A stretch of DNA of 8,721 nucleotides from assembly GCA_004557805.1 (NCBI GenBank), contig SFFS01000110.1, positions 1-8,721 on the forward strand, given 5' to 3'. Made by a program: the position numbers and the translations under genes. This document shows, piece after piece, positions 1 through 6,384 of the stretch. Under the pieces are notes generated by a model. That model saw nothing but the letters and a program-made list of their open reading frames with translations, did no database searches and was not told where the DNA came from. The stretch is from Clostridiales bacterium (lineage in GTDB: Bacteria; Bacillota; Clostridia; Christensenellales; Aristaeellaceae). Each line of letters begins with the position of its first letter. The first letter of the stretch is position 1.

Positions 1-15
1 GAACAATACGGATCA

Positions 16-31
16 GGAGGCAACGGCCTCC
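16..31. other. Small perfect hairpin before the repeat array
   Basis: GGAGGC and GCCTCC form a perfect 6-bp stem around an AACG tetraloop. It resembles a shortened version of the paired hairpins at the borders of the downstream repeat units (GGCGGCAACG followed by a CGGAG/CTCCG stem). This supports reading 1-104 as a degenerate repeat copy. There is no T tract, so it is not an obvious terminator. Confidence 0.45.
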
Positions 32-104
32 GGCTCCGGAATCTTGAAATCTCTGACTTCGTCACAGAAGTCGCGTTTACAGAATTTTTTGAACAGAGCT
101 GTTA

Positions 105-828
105 CGGCGGCAACGACGGAGCACTCTCCGCTTTGCACAGCAGCCCGAGCCCCTTTCCCTATGAATCCATCCACAAATTTTCCATTGCTCCGGCGTGGAA
201 ATTGAAAATCTTCCGCACATGCGCGCAAGTACCGCCACTGTTGGGCTATACTCCCTTATGCTATTCCGCAGCCCCGGCGGCAACGTGCGGGGCGCTCCCC
301 GCTTTGCGCAGCAGTCCGAACCCCTTTTCCCAATGAATCCATCCACGAGTTTTCATTTCTCCGACACGGAAATTCAAAATCTCCCGAACGCGCACGCAAG
401 TACCGCCACTGCCAGGTTATCCCCTTATGCTGTTTTGCCGCCCCGGCGGCAACGACGGAGCACTCTCCGCTTTGCACAGCAGTCCGAGCCCCTTTCCCCA
501 TGAACCCATCCACAAATTTTCCATTGCTCCGGCACGGAAATTGTGAATCTCTCGCACGTGCGCGCAACTGCCGGATTGCTCCCCTATGTTGTTTTACCGC
601 CTCAGCGGCAATGTTAGGGCGTTTCCCTCTTTATGCAGCAGTCCGAACCCCTTTTCCCCATGAATCCATCCACGAGTTTTCATTTCTCCGACACGGAAAT
701 TCAAAATCTCCCGAACGCGCACGCAAGTACCGCCACTGCCGGGTTATCCCCTTATGTTGCTTTGCCGTCCCGGCGGCAATGACGGAGCGCTCTCCGCTTT
801 GCACAGCAGCCCGAACCTCTTACGATCT
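105..828. repeat. Imperfect ~160-170 bp tandem repeat array, A-B-A-B-A order
   Basis: Units begin at the CGGCGGCAACG-like motif at about 105, 275, 444, 603 and 771, giving periods of 170, 169, 159 and 168 bp; the last copy ends near 828. Units 1 and 3 are closest to each other (both have CACAAATTTTCCATTGCTCC), and units 2 and 4 share an almost identical stretch of about 100 bp (328-428 and 655-755, with CACGAGTTTTCATTTCTCC). The higher-order period is therefore about 330-340 bp, as if a dimer had been duplicated. Unit lengths are not multiples of three, so no protein frame is kept through the array. Short open frames on both strands here look accidental. I do not recognise the family. Bases 1-104 may be a decayed further copy, since they contain a similar GGAATCTTGAAATCTCTGAC stretch. 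Confidence 0.9.
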
Positions 829-906
829 GCAAATCAGAAATTCGTCATACACGCGCAAATCGCTTCCCCCCATTCCCTCTCACGGCTTCATCCCTACCGT
901 CCCGGT
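829..906. other. Noncoding spacer between repeat array and GNAT gene
   Basis: This short stretch separates the last partial repeat from the 3' end of the leftward acetyltransferase gene. I see no clear intrinsic terminator for the leftward operon and no promoter. Together with the repeat array, it makes a gene-free region of about 900 bp. Confidence 0.5.
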
Positions 907-1353
907 TTACCGCGGCAAAATAAACTCCTGTACCGGACTTCCGAATTCTTCCGTCAGTCTCCCTTCCACAAATCCCAGCCGCTTATAAAACGCTCTGGCC
1001 GCGATCCCCTCCGGCACGCCCTCGCGGTAGGTCGTAACGACAACGTCCTTCCCCGGTTCCATGAATGTGAGCATATACTCTACCATTCGTCCGGCAATAT
1101 GCCGCCTGCGTTCCTGCGGATCGACAGCCAGAAAACAAAGCGCGCCGTCTTTCTCGGAGAACAGCAGCGCTCCGGCGATTTTTCCCTCTTCCTCCGCGCA
1201 GACGGCGGATCCGTGGCGCATAAAGTCCAGCACCGTATTTCTGTGTTCTGCCAGCGCTTTTTCCGTCTCCAGGCCCGGAAAATCCTGCTTTACCTTTTCT
1301 ACAAGCCGCATCCAGCCCTCAATATCGCCCTCGTTTCCAAGTCGAATTTTCAT
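907..1353 (-). CDS. GNAT family N-acetyltransferase
   Basis: The 148-residue protein has the normal length of a single-domain GNAT enzyme, which transfers an acetyl group from acetyl-CoA to an amine. Motif A, which binds the CoA pyrophosphate, is visible as CFLAVDPQERRRHIAGRM at about residues 73-90. The motif B type end is ARAFYKRLGF at about 119-128. The substrate cannot be told from sequence; no signal peptide or membrane segment is seen, so it is probably cytosolic. The start is set by AGGAGGAG just before ATG. That binding site lies in the 18-bp gap after the stop of the DUF6179 gene, so the gene is probably the last member of a three-gene leftward operon. The stop is TAA. Family confidence is high; any specific role is unknown. 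Confidence 0.88.
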   Translation of the reverse strand: MKIRLGNEGDIEGWMRLVEKVKQDFPGLETEKALAEHRNTVLDFMRHGSAVCAEEEGKIAGALLFSEKDGALCFLAVDPQERRRHIAGRMVEYMLTFMEPGKDVVVTTYREGVPEGIAARAFYKRLGFVEGRLTEEFGSPVQEFILPR

Positions 1354-1371
1354 TTTGCTTCTCCTCCTGTT

Positions 1372-2535
1372 TCACTCTTGCAGCGCCCGATACAGCGCGA
1401 TTTCGCTTTCCTGCGTTAAAAACGCATCGGTCGGGTATTGTCTGCGAAGGGTTTCCTTTTCAGCAGGCGGCAGGCTGCGCACAAGCAGCGCGATCTCCTC
1501 TTCGGTTATCTCCGCATCATCAAGCAGGTCGAGCAGGTCGGCCAGCGAACGGCACGTCTCAAATATGCGCCGCACGCGCGCTTCGCCCTCGTCCATCCGT
1601 GCAAGCTCCACCACAAGACGGCCGTACGCGCGATCATTCATGCGTTCGCCGTCCACAAAATCGGGCGCAAGCGCTTCCTCAGCAGTTCCCGGCATGGGGT
1701 ACAGCTGCTCCAACGTTCCCAGCCGCACGGCCTGTTCCGTCCGTCTGGCAAGCAATGGCAGACACAGCCGCGCGTAGCGCGCCGTATGCGGCGGCAGCTG
1801 CAAAAATACCGTCAGCCTTTGCAGTGCGCCAGCCAGCAGGCGACGGATTTCTTCAGCCGTCCGCCCTCCAAACAGCCGGCACAGCGCCGCCGTATCCTCC
1901 GCGCGCAATTCAAGCCTGCGCGGCGTTCGTCCCGCCAGCACAAGCCCCAGCGCTACGAGCAGCGCGGGCTCAAACAGATTTACCGGCGTGCTGCGGTAAT
2001 CCCCGCACATGCCGCGCAGCATGCGGTCGACGTCCTGCGGCGCGAAGCGCCCGAGAAAATCATTCTCCGCCTCAGCCGCCCACAGATAGCGCTCGATAAA
2101 CTCAATCCCCTGCAGCGCCGGGCGGCCGATGCACAGCGGATAATCGGCGGTAATGTGAATCTCCTGCGCGGCGAATTCCGGATCGTACAGCTTGAAAAAA
2201 CCGGCGATTCCCCCCTTGATCGTAAGCCGGTAATACACGTTCGGCGTGGGAAACAGCCGTTCGCAGATGCGCCTGTGCGCGTCGCGGCAGCGTGAAACCT
2301 TCCGGCGCGCCAGCGCCAGCCCTTCCGAAAAAAGCTGCTCTGCCGGCGCGTCGGAGGGATCGGCCTTCAGCCGCAGATCGATCACAAACAGAATCGATTC
2401 CAGCAGTTCCGCCGCTTTCTCCTCGCGCAGCGAACCGCTTTCCCCGCGCGTCCATTTTTCAGCCTGCCGCTTCAAAAGCGCGAAAAGTGCCTCCTGCGGC
2501 AGCGACCGCGCCGTGCGCGCAATTTCACTCTCCAT
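1372..2535 (-). CDS. DUF6179 domain-containing protein
   Basis: This 387-residue cytosolic-looking protein of unknown function resembles the DUF6179 family, which in Clostridia is commonly found next to DUF6323 as it is here. It is rich in Leu, Arg, Ala and Glu, apparently all-helical, with no membrane segment. Visible features include CRDAHRRICERLF and NVYYRLTIKGGIAGFFKLYDP in the N-terminal third, and an acidic helical C-terminus (LADLLDLLDDAEITEEEIALL). The open frame extends 41 codons further upstream. The start at 2535 is preferred because it has AGGAGGG with good spacing, and because the upstream extension overlaps the DUF6323 gene throughout. With this start, the two genes overlap by 11 bp, which suggests translational coupling. 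The stop is TGA. The family call is from memory of the sequence pattern and the neighbour. Confidence 0.75.
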   Translation of the reverse strand: MESEIARTARSLPQEALFALLKRQAEKWTRGESGSLREEKAAELLESILFVIDLRLKADPSDAPAEQLFSEGLALARRKVSRCRDAHRRICERLFPTPNVYYRLTIKGGIAGFFKLYDPEFAAQEIHITADYPLCIGRPALQGIEFIERYLWAAEAENDFLGRFAPQDVDRMLRGMCGDYRSTPVNLFEPALLVALGLVLAGRTPRRLELRAEDTAALCRLFGGRTAEEIRRLLAGALQRLTVFLQLPPHTARYARLCLPLLARRTEQAVRLGTLEQLYPMPGTAEEALAPDFVDGERMNDRAYGRLVVELARMDEGEARVRRIFETCRSLADLLDLLDDAEITEEEIALLVRSLPPAEKETLRRQYPTDAFLTQESEIALYRALQE

Positions 2536-3016
2536 CGGCTCGCCCTCCTGCGCGGACTTTCCGTGCAAAATCCGGCAGTTCGCGTCCGGCCAGCAGCTCT
2601 GTCGAGCCGCCGCACGGCCCGTCAAAGAGCGCGCGCATTTTTTCCAGCAGCTCCGCATCAGTCACAGCGTCCAGCGTCTCGTTTTTGAAAGCGTAAAAAA
2701 TCTCGGTCAGTTCGCCAAGCGTGCCGGCATAGTTCTCCCGCGTAAGATACGGCGAGTCGCAGAACGCCCGGATCAGCGCCTGCGTGATGCCGCCGCCGAA
2801 CTCGACGCGCCCCGTGCGGCGCAGGCTTTCGGCGCGCGTCTGCGCAAGCGCCGCCGCCTGTGCAGGCGTAAGCGTCAGCCCTGCCGCGGCCGTCTGCTCG
2901 TTGCAGGCGAGAATCGTCTCCGCTTCTCTTTGAAGGGAAACCGCCGCGTTCGTTTCAGTTATCATGGCGAGTGCGTTTTTCAGCGCGCTTTCGCGCTTTT
3001 CATTTTCCCGCTGCAT
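2525..3016 (-). CDS. DUF6323 family protein
   Basis: This 163-residue soluble protein of unknown function is the first gene of the leftward operon. The pattern that points to DUF6323 is the C-terminal LFDGPCGGSTELLAGREL (about residues 134-151), preceded by a helical middle with GRVEFGGGITQALIRAFCDS. The N-terminus is charged and helical. A GGGAGG site lies 7 bases before the ATG, and a sigma-A promoter lies about 35-60 bp upstream. Its stop codon overlaps the start of the DUF6179 gene, and this conserved pairing suggests that the two proteins work together. No catalytic residues are recognisable, so no activity is proposed. Confidence 0.75.
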   Translation of the reverse strand: MQRENEKRESALKNALAMITETNAAVSLQREAETILACNEQTAAAGLTLTPAQAAALAQTRAESLRRTGRVEFGGGITQALIRAFCDSPYLTRENYAGTLGELTEIFYAFKNETLDAVTDAELLEKMRALFDGPCGGSTELLAGRELPDFARKVRAGGRADGE

Positions 3017-3050
3017 ACCGATTCCTCCCTTTTCTTTCGTGGGGGGCGAC

Positions 3051-3079
3051 AGTATACAGGGTTACAAAACCAATGTCAA
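3051..3079 (-). promoter_or_regulatory. Sigma-A promoter of the DUF6323-DUF6179-GNAT operon
   Basis: On the minus strand there is a perfect TTGACA (-35, 3074-3079), a 17-bp spacer and TATACT (-10, 3051-3056). The leader to the ATG at 3016 is about 30 nt and includes the GGGAGG ribosome binding site. No operator-like palindrome is evident over the promoter. Confidence 0.88.
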
Positions 3080-3141
3080 CCCATTTTTCGGCTCTTTTTT
3101 AACAAAATTTCCGCATCCGTTCGTCCCCCTGCGCGGGCCGC

Positions 3142-3176
3142 AAAAAAGAAACGGGCGAGCCGCAAAGCCCGCCCGT
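3142..3176 (-). terminator. ahcY: Intrinsic terminator of the SAH hydrolase gene
   Basis: On the minus strand, just after the TAA of the hydrolase gene, ACGGGCG pairs with CGCCCGT (3151-3157 with 3170-3176), and an inner GC pair further closes the loop. It is followed by TTTCTTTTTT. It separates the hydrolase transcript from the promoter of the DUF6323 operon downstream. Confidence 0.85.
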
Positions 3177-3190
3177 AATTTTTCTCAAAT

Positions 3191-4435
3191 TTACGCCCAT
3201 GCGCTGAGATATTTTTTCTGTTCGTCCGTCAGCGCATCGATCTTCACGCCCAGCGAAGCCAGCTTCAGCGCCGCTACCTGCGCGTCGATTTCGCGCGGAA
3301 CGGCGTATGTCCGGTTTTTCAGCTCCGCGCCGTGCTTGACGATATACTCGGCGCACAGCGCCTGCAGAGCGAAGCTCATATCCATGATCTCCACCGGATG
3401 GCCGTCGCCGCAGGCAAGATTGACCAGCCGCCCCTCGCCGAGCAGATAGACGGTATTGCCATTGGGAAGCACAAAGCCCTCGATGTTCGGGCGCGCCGGG
3501 AAGCTCTTTACCGCATACGCGCGCAGCGCGGCCACATCCACCTCCACGTCGAAATGCCCGGCGTTGGAAAGCACCGCGCCGTTTTTCATCAGCGGAAAAT
3601 GCTCGGTGCTAATCACCTTGTCGCAGCCCGTCAGCGTGACGAAGAAATCGCCCAGCGGCGCGGCCTGCGCCATCGGCATAACGCTGAAGCCGTCCATCAC
3701 CGCTTCAATCGCCTTGACCGGATCCACCTCCGTCACGATCACGCGCGCGCCCAGCCCCTTCGCCCGCATCGCCGCGCCGCGGCCGCACCAGCCGTAGCCT
3801 GCGACGACGACCGTGCTGCCTGCAACGGTCAGGTTCGTCGTGCGCAGGATGCCGTCCCATACGCTCTGTCCGGTGCCGTAGCGGTTATCGAAAAGGTGCT
3901 TGCAGTCGGCGTCGTTGACGAGCACCATCGGGAAGCGCAGCTCATCCGCGCGTTCGCGCGCCTTGAGCCGGATCACGCCCGTCGTGGTTTCCTCGCTGCC
4001 GCCCAGCAGCCGGGCCGCGAACTCCGGATGCGTCGCATGCAGAATCTGCGTCAGATCGCCGCCGTCGTCAATGATCGCGTGCGGCAGCGCGGACAGCCCG
4101 TCCACCAGATAGCGATCGTATTCCTCGTTGGTGCAGCCGTGCTTTGAAAGCACCGTCACGCCGGAAGCGGCCAGCCCCGCGCAAATATCGTCCTGCGTGG
4201 AAAGCGGATTGGAGCCCATGGCGATTACTTCCGCGCCGCCCTCGTGCAGCACCTGCGCCAGAACGGCGGTTTTCGCTTCGAGATGTACGGAAACGCACAG
4301 CGTTTTCCCTTCAAAGGGACGTTCCTCCCTGAATCGCTCCGCGATTGCGCCCAGCACGGGCATATGCGCGCGCGCCCACGCGATTTTCTGCGCGCCGATT
4401 TCGGCAAGCTCCGGATGCACGATCTGCGAATTCAT
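3191..4435 (-). CDS. ahcY: Adenosylhomocysteinase (S-adenosylhomocysteine hydrolase)
   Basis: The enzyme reversibly splits S-adenosylhomocysteine into adenosine and homocysteine, relieving product inhibition of SAM-dependent methyltransferases and feeding methionine recycling; it acts in the cytosol with bound NAD. In the 414-residue protein, HLEAKTAVL (51-59), DDGGDL (123-128), EETTTGV (148-154), VNDADCK (173-179) and FDNRYGTGQS (182-191) match the family's substrate site. GYGWCGRG (213-220) is the NAD-binding glycine motif. NAGHFDVEV (291-299) and GHPVEIMD (345-352) are the usual late motifs. It is the short form: it lacks the ~40-residue insertion and the KPDHYRY-type tail of the eukaryotic enzyme, and ends SAWA. 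An ATG at 4453 is in frame, but it lies inside the GGAGGG binding site for the ATG at 4435, so 4435 is chosen. It has its own promoter and terminator, and is divergent from a methyltransferase gene. Confidence 0.95.
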   Translation of the reverse strand: MNSQIVHPELAEIGAQKIAWARAHMPVLGAIAERFREERPFEGKTLCVSVHLEAKTAVLAQVLHEGGAEVIAMGSNPLSTQDDICAGLAASGVTVLSKHGCTNEEYDRYLVDGLSALPHAIIDDGGDLTQILHATHPEFAARLLGGSEETTTGVIRLKARERADELRFPMVLVNDADCKHLFDNRYGTGQSVWDGILRTTNLTVAGSTVVVAGYGWCGRGAAMRAKGLGARVIVTEVDPVKAIEAVMDGFSVMPMAQAAPLGDFFVTLTGCDKVISTEHFPLMKNGAVLSNAGHFDVEVDVAALRAYAVKSFPARPNIEGFVLPNGNTVYLLGEGRLVNLACGDGHPVEIMDMSFALQALCAEYIVKHGAELKNRTYAVPREIDAQVAALKLASLGVKIDALTDEQKKYLSAWA

Positions 4436-4467
4436 AGCCGATAAACCCTCCATGATAGAATAAAATC

Positions 4468-4496
4468 AGTATACAAATTCGCTTTCCCCCTGTCAA
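4468..4496 (-). promoter_or_regulatory. ahcY: Sigma-A promoter of ahcY
   Basis: On the minus strand: TTGACA (4491-4496), a 17-bp spacer and TATACT (4468-4473). This matches the DUF6323 operon promoter in both boxes and spacing. Transcription should start near 4461, giving a leader of about 25 nt. No riboswitch (for example SAH-type) fits in so short a leader. Confidence 0.88.
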
Positions 4497-4519
4497 CCCC
4501 GGTCGATTTGTGCTATGAT
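4490..4519 (+). promoter_or_regulatory. Forward promoter of the RlmI-type methyltransferase gene
   Basis: TATGAT at 4514-4519 matches the -10 consensus at 5 of 6. The best -35 is CTGTCA at 4490-4495 (4 of 6, 18-bp spacer), on the same bases as the ahcY -35 on the other strand. The leader to ATG 4551 would be about 25 nt and contains AAGGAG at 4537-4542. Confidence 0.6.
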
Positions 4520-4550
4520 AGGGAGGAAATGTTCCGAAGGAGAGAAGCAC

Positions 4551-5717
4551 ATGGCAAAAGCAATCCTCAACCCCGGCCGCGAAAAGCGCATCCTGCGCGG
4601 GCATCCGTGGGTGTTCCGTTCCGATATTGAGCGCGTGGACGGCGAATTCACGCCCGGCGACGTAGTAGACGTGATTTCCGCCAGGGGGCGTTTCATGGGC
4701 CGCGCGATGTATAACCCCGCCTCGCAGATCGCGCTGCGCATGTTCACCACACACGACGAGCCGGTGGACGAGGCCTTTATTCGCGGGCGTGTAAAGCGCG
4801 CCCTGGACTACCGGCGCAAATTTGCGGACATGCGTTCCTGCCGGGCGATCTTCGCCGAATCGGACGGGCTGCCCGCGCTGATCGCCGACTGCTTCGGCGA
4901 TGTAATCGTCATCCAGTCGCTGGCGCTGGGCATGGAGCGTTGGAAGGAAACCGTCGTGGACGCGCTGTGCGACGAACTGCATCCCCGCGGCGTATGGGAG
5001 CGCAGCGACGTAAAGGTGCGCGAGCTGGAAGGCATGCAGATGACGCAGGGTCTTCTGCGCGGCGAGGTTCCCGACCGCGTGGAAATTCTGGAAAACGGCA
5101 TCCGCTTTAACGTCGACGTAAAGGAAGGCCAGAAAACCGGCTATTTCCTCGATCAGAAGGAAAACCGCGCGGCCATCGCGCCGTTTGTGCGCGGCGCGCG
5201 CGTGCTGGACTGCTTCACGCATACGGGCGCGTTCGCGCTGCACGCGGCGCATTACGGCGCGGCGGAAGTGACGGGCGTGGATATTTCGGATCTTGCCTGC
5301 AAACAGGCGGCTGAAAACGCCGCTCTGAACGGGCTGGAAATTGATTTCGTAGAAGCCAACGCGTTCGATCTGCTCCGCAAAAAATACGACGCGCACGAAC
5401 AGTACGATACGATCATCCTCGACCCGCCGGCGTTCACCAAGACGCGCGCGGCCGTTCCCGCAGCGCTGCGCGGTTATAAGGAAATCAACCTGCGCGCAAT
5501 GAAAATGGTGAAAAACGAAGGGTATCTCGTAACGTGTTCATGCTCGCACCATGTGCTGCCGGACGCGTTCGCGGCGATGCTCGTGGACGCCGCGGCGGAC
5601 GCAAAGGTGCAGCTGCGGCAGATCGAGGCGCGCACGCAGGGACGGGATCATCCCATCCTCGCCGCCTCTCCGGAGACGCAATATTTGAAATGTCATATCC
5701 TGCAGGTGCTGCGTTAA
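4551..5717 (+). CDS. rlmI: Class I SAM-dependent rRNA methyltransferase, RlmI/YccW type (23S rRNA m5C)
   Basis: The 388-residue protein has the layout of RlmI, which methylates a cytosine at C5 in 23S rRNA (C1962 in E. coli): an N-terminal PUA-like RNA-binding domain (about 1-75), a linker domain, and a Rossmann methyltransferase domain (about 165-388). Diagnostic motifs are RILRGHPWVF (13-22), TGYFLDQKENR (196-206), motif I VLDCFTHTGAFAL (218-230), motif II GVDIS (242-246), motif IV DPPAF (291-295) and TCSCS (328-332), which holds the expected nucleophilic cysteine. The family-like end is YLKCHILQVLR. An in-frame ATG at 4515 was rejected because it falls in the -10 region, and because AAGGAG sits correctly before 4551. 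Its by-product SAH is the substrate of the divergent ahcY. The exact target base in this organism is inferred. Confidence 0.88.
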   Translation: MAKAILNPGREKRILRGHPWVFRSDIERVDGEFTPGDVVDVISARGRFMGRAMYNPASQIALRMFTTHDEPVDEAFIRGRVKRALDYRRKFADMRSCRAIFAESDGLPALIADCFGDVIVIQSLALGMERWKETVVDALCDELHPRGVWERSDVKVRELEGMQMTQGLLRGEVPDRVEILENGIRFNVDVKEGQKTGYFLDQKENRAAIAPFVRGARVLDCFTHTGAFALHAAHYGAAEVTGVDISDLACKQAAENAALNGLEIDFVEANAFDLLRKKYDAHEQYDTIILDPPAFTKTRAAVPAALRGYKEINLRAMKMVKNEGYLVTCSCSHHVLPDAFAAMLVDAAADAKVQLRQIEARTQGRDHPILAASPETQYLKCHILQVLR

Positions 5718-5726
5718 ATTTGCTTT

Positions 5727-5945
5727 TTACTTTTTCAAAGGCCGCGGCTCGTTCGTAAGACCCGCGATAAAATCCAGCGAAACGTTATAAAATTCGGCCA
5801 GCCGAATCGCCAGGGCAAACGGGATTTCCCGTTTGCCCTGTTCGTAGTTGGTATAGGTCGTCTTGTGCATATGAAGAATCTCCACCAGCTGATCCTGAGT
5901 CAGGTCGTGATCCTCCCGCAGATCGCGCAGACGCTGATACTTCAT
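5727..5945 (-). CDS. Small XRE/Cro-type HTH transcriptional regulator
   Basis: This 72-residue protein is almost only a helix-turn-helix domain of the XRE/Cro (HTH_3) family. RLRDLREDHDLTQDQLVEIL (residues 5-24) forms helices 1-2. HKTTYTNYEQGKREIPFALA (27-46) contains the recognition helix and the typical YEQGKREIP signature. The end, FYNVSLDFIAGLT, is the usual dimer-side helix; no sensor domain is present. An in-frame start at 6002 would add 19 residues, but the ATG at 5945 follows an AAGGGGG site, and the longer form would run through operator-like DNA, so 5945 is chosen. It is convergent with rlmI (9-bp gap) and divergent from the CFI-box-like gene. The palindromes between the divergent genes make it the likely repressor of its neighbour, and probably of itself. 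Confidence 0.9.
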   Translation of the reverse strand: MKYQRLRDLREDHDLTQDQLVEILHMHKTTYTNYEQGKREIPFALAIRLAEFYNVSLDFIAGLTNEPRPLKK

Positions 5946-5965
5946 GCTGCACCCCCTTTTTTTCG

Positions 5966-5994
5966 TTGACAAAATACCACAAACGTAGTATTCT
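5966..5994 (+). promoter_or_regulatory. Promoter of the CFI-box-like gene
   Basis: A perfect TTGACA (5966-5971), a 17-bp spacer and TATTCT (5989-5994, 4 of 6) face the CFI-box-like gene. The expected start is near 6001, leaving a leader of about 45 nt with GAGGAGG. The promoter core is overlaid by a 20-bp palindrome. Confidence 0.75.
5973..5992. promoter_or_regulatory. Operator-like palindrome O1
   Basis: AATACCAC-AAAC-GTAGTATT has 8-bp arms (7 of 8 complementary) around 4 bp. It lies between the -35 and -10 boxes and covers most of the -10, where a bound protein would block RNA polymerase. It is the partner of the second palindrome at 6004. The binding protein is inferred to be the divergent XRE regulator. 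Confidence 0.75.
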
Positions 5995-6003
5995 TTATTC
6001 AAA

Positions 6004-6023
6004 AATACATCATTCGTTGTATT
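6004..6023. promoter_or_regulatory. Operator-like palindrome O2
   Basis: AATACATC-ATTC-GTTGTATT has the same 8-4-8 design as O1, matches it at 15 of 20 positions, and lies 31 bp further on, close to three helical turns. It sits at or just after the predicted transcription start. Its flanks extend the symmetry (AAAATACA / TGTATTTT). Confidence 0.78.
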
Positions 6024-6045
6024 TTCTGTGAAGAGGAGGAGTTTT

Positions 6046-6384
6046 ATGTCCGATGAATGCCAGTATTACTATAACGATTCGAGCCTCTGGGGCTACGGTT
6101 ACACCTGCCTGCTGAAGCAGAGCGAGGGCAAAGACCGAACGGTGGACAGCGACTGGGTACACAAATTCTGCTGGAACTACAACTATCATGACTGTCCCTT
6201 TTATCAGACAAAGCACGGCAGCAGCTCCTCCGGCTGCTATCTGACCTCCGCCTGCACGCAGGCGCGCGGCCTGCCGGACGATTGCGAAGAGCTGACGATG
6301 CTGCGCGCGTTCCGCGATACGTATGTGCGCGCTCTGCCCACGGGCGAAGCGGACGTCCGCCGCTACTACGCAACCGCGCCGTAG
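6046..6384 (+). CDS. Cysteine-rich CFI-box-like protein, cut short by an in-frame TAG
   Basis: The first 112 codons look genuine: GAGGAGG precedes the ATG, and the sequence resembles clostridial proteins with a CFI-box-like C-terminal region. The N-terminal part has spaced cysteines (C5, C21, C42, C50) and many Tyr/Trp, which could be a metal-binding knuckle (inference). GCYLTSACTQARGLPDDC (63-80) followed by ELTMLRAFRD (82-91) and VRRYYATAP (104-112) is the CFI-like core. A TAG then stops the frame exactly where the family motif (YYxxAPxIVxAI) should go on; the continuation is present downstream in the same frame. No signal peptide is seen. The gene is under the operator-bearing promoter next to the XRE gene. 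Function is unknown. It is most likely a nonsense-mutated pseudogene, but readthrough cannot be excluded. Confidence 0.7.
   Translation: MSDECQYYYNDSSLWGYGYTCLLKQSEGKDRTVDSDWVHKFCWNYNYHDCPFYQTKHGSSSSGCYLTSACTQARGLPDDCEELTMLRAFRDTYVRALPTGEADVRRYYATAP

Noticed and set aside
105..828. CRISPR-like array
   Set aside because: Units are 159-170 bp and adjacent, without unique spacers of constant length, and no cas genes are present.
13..988. Several short open frames on both strands across the repeat array (for example 256-567 minus, 500-988 plus)
   Set aside because: They repeat similar peptides in shifting frames because the unit length is not a multiple of three. They lack ribosome binding sites, and the sequence varies like noncoding repeats.
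1438..2295. 285-codon plus-strand open frame
   Set aside because: It is antisense to the DUF6179 gene. It is low-complexity in Arg, Gln and Ala, and is a by-product of GC-rich coding on the other strand.
2246..3178. 310-codon plus-strand open frame
   Set aside because: It is antisense across the DUF6179/DUF6323 genes and through their promoter and a terminator. No family pattern or ribosome binding site is seen.
4436..4453. ATG at 4453 as the ahcY start
   Set aside because: The ATG lies in the GGAGGG binding site of the ATG at 4435 and has no binding site of its own.
4311..5396. 361-codon minus-strand open frame
   Set aside because: It is antisense to rlmI and crosses the divergent promoter region. 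The opposite strand has all the expected RlmI motifs.
5946..6002. 19-residue N-terminal extension of the XRE regulator
   Set aside because: It would translate the operator and promoter DNA, while the ATG at 5945 has its own AAGGGGG site.
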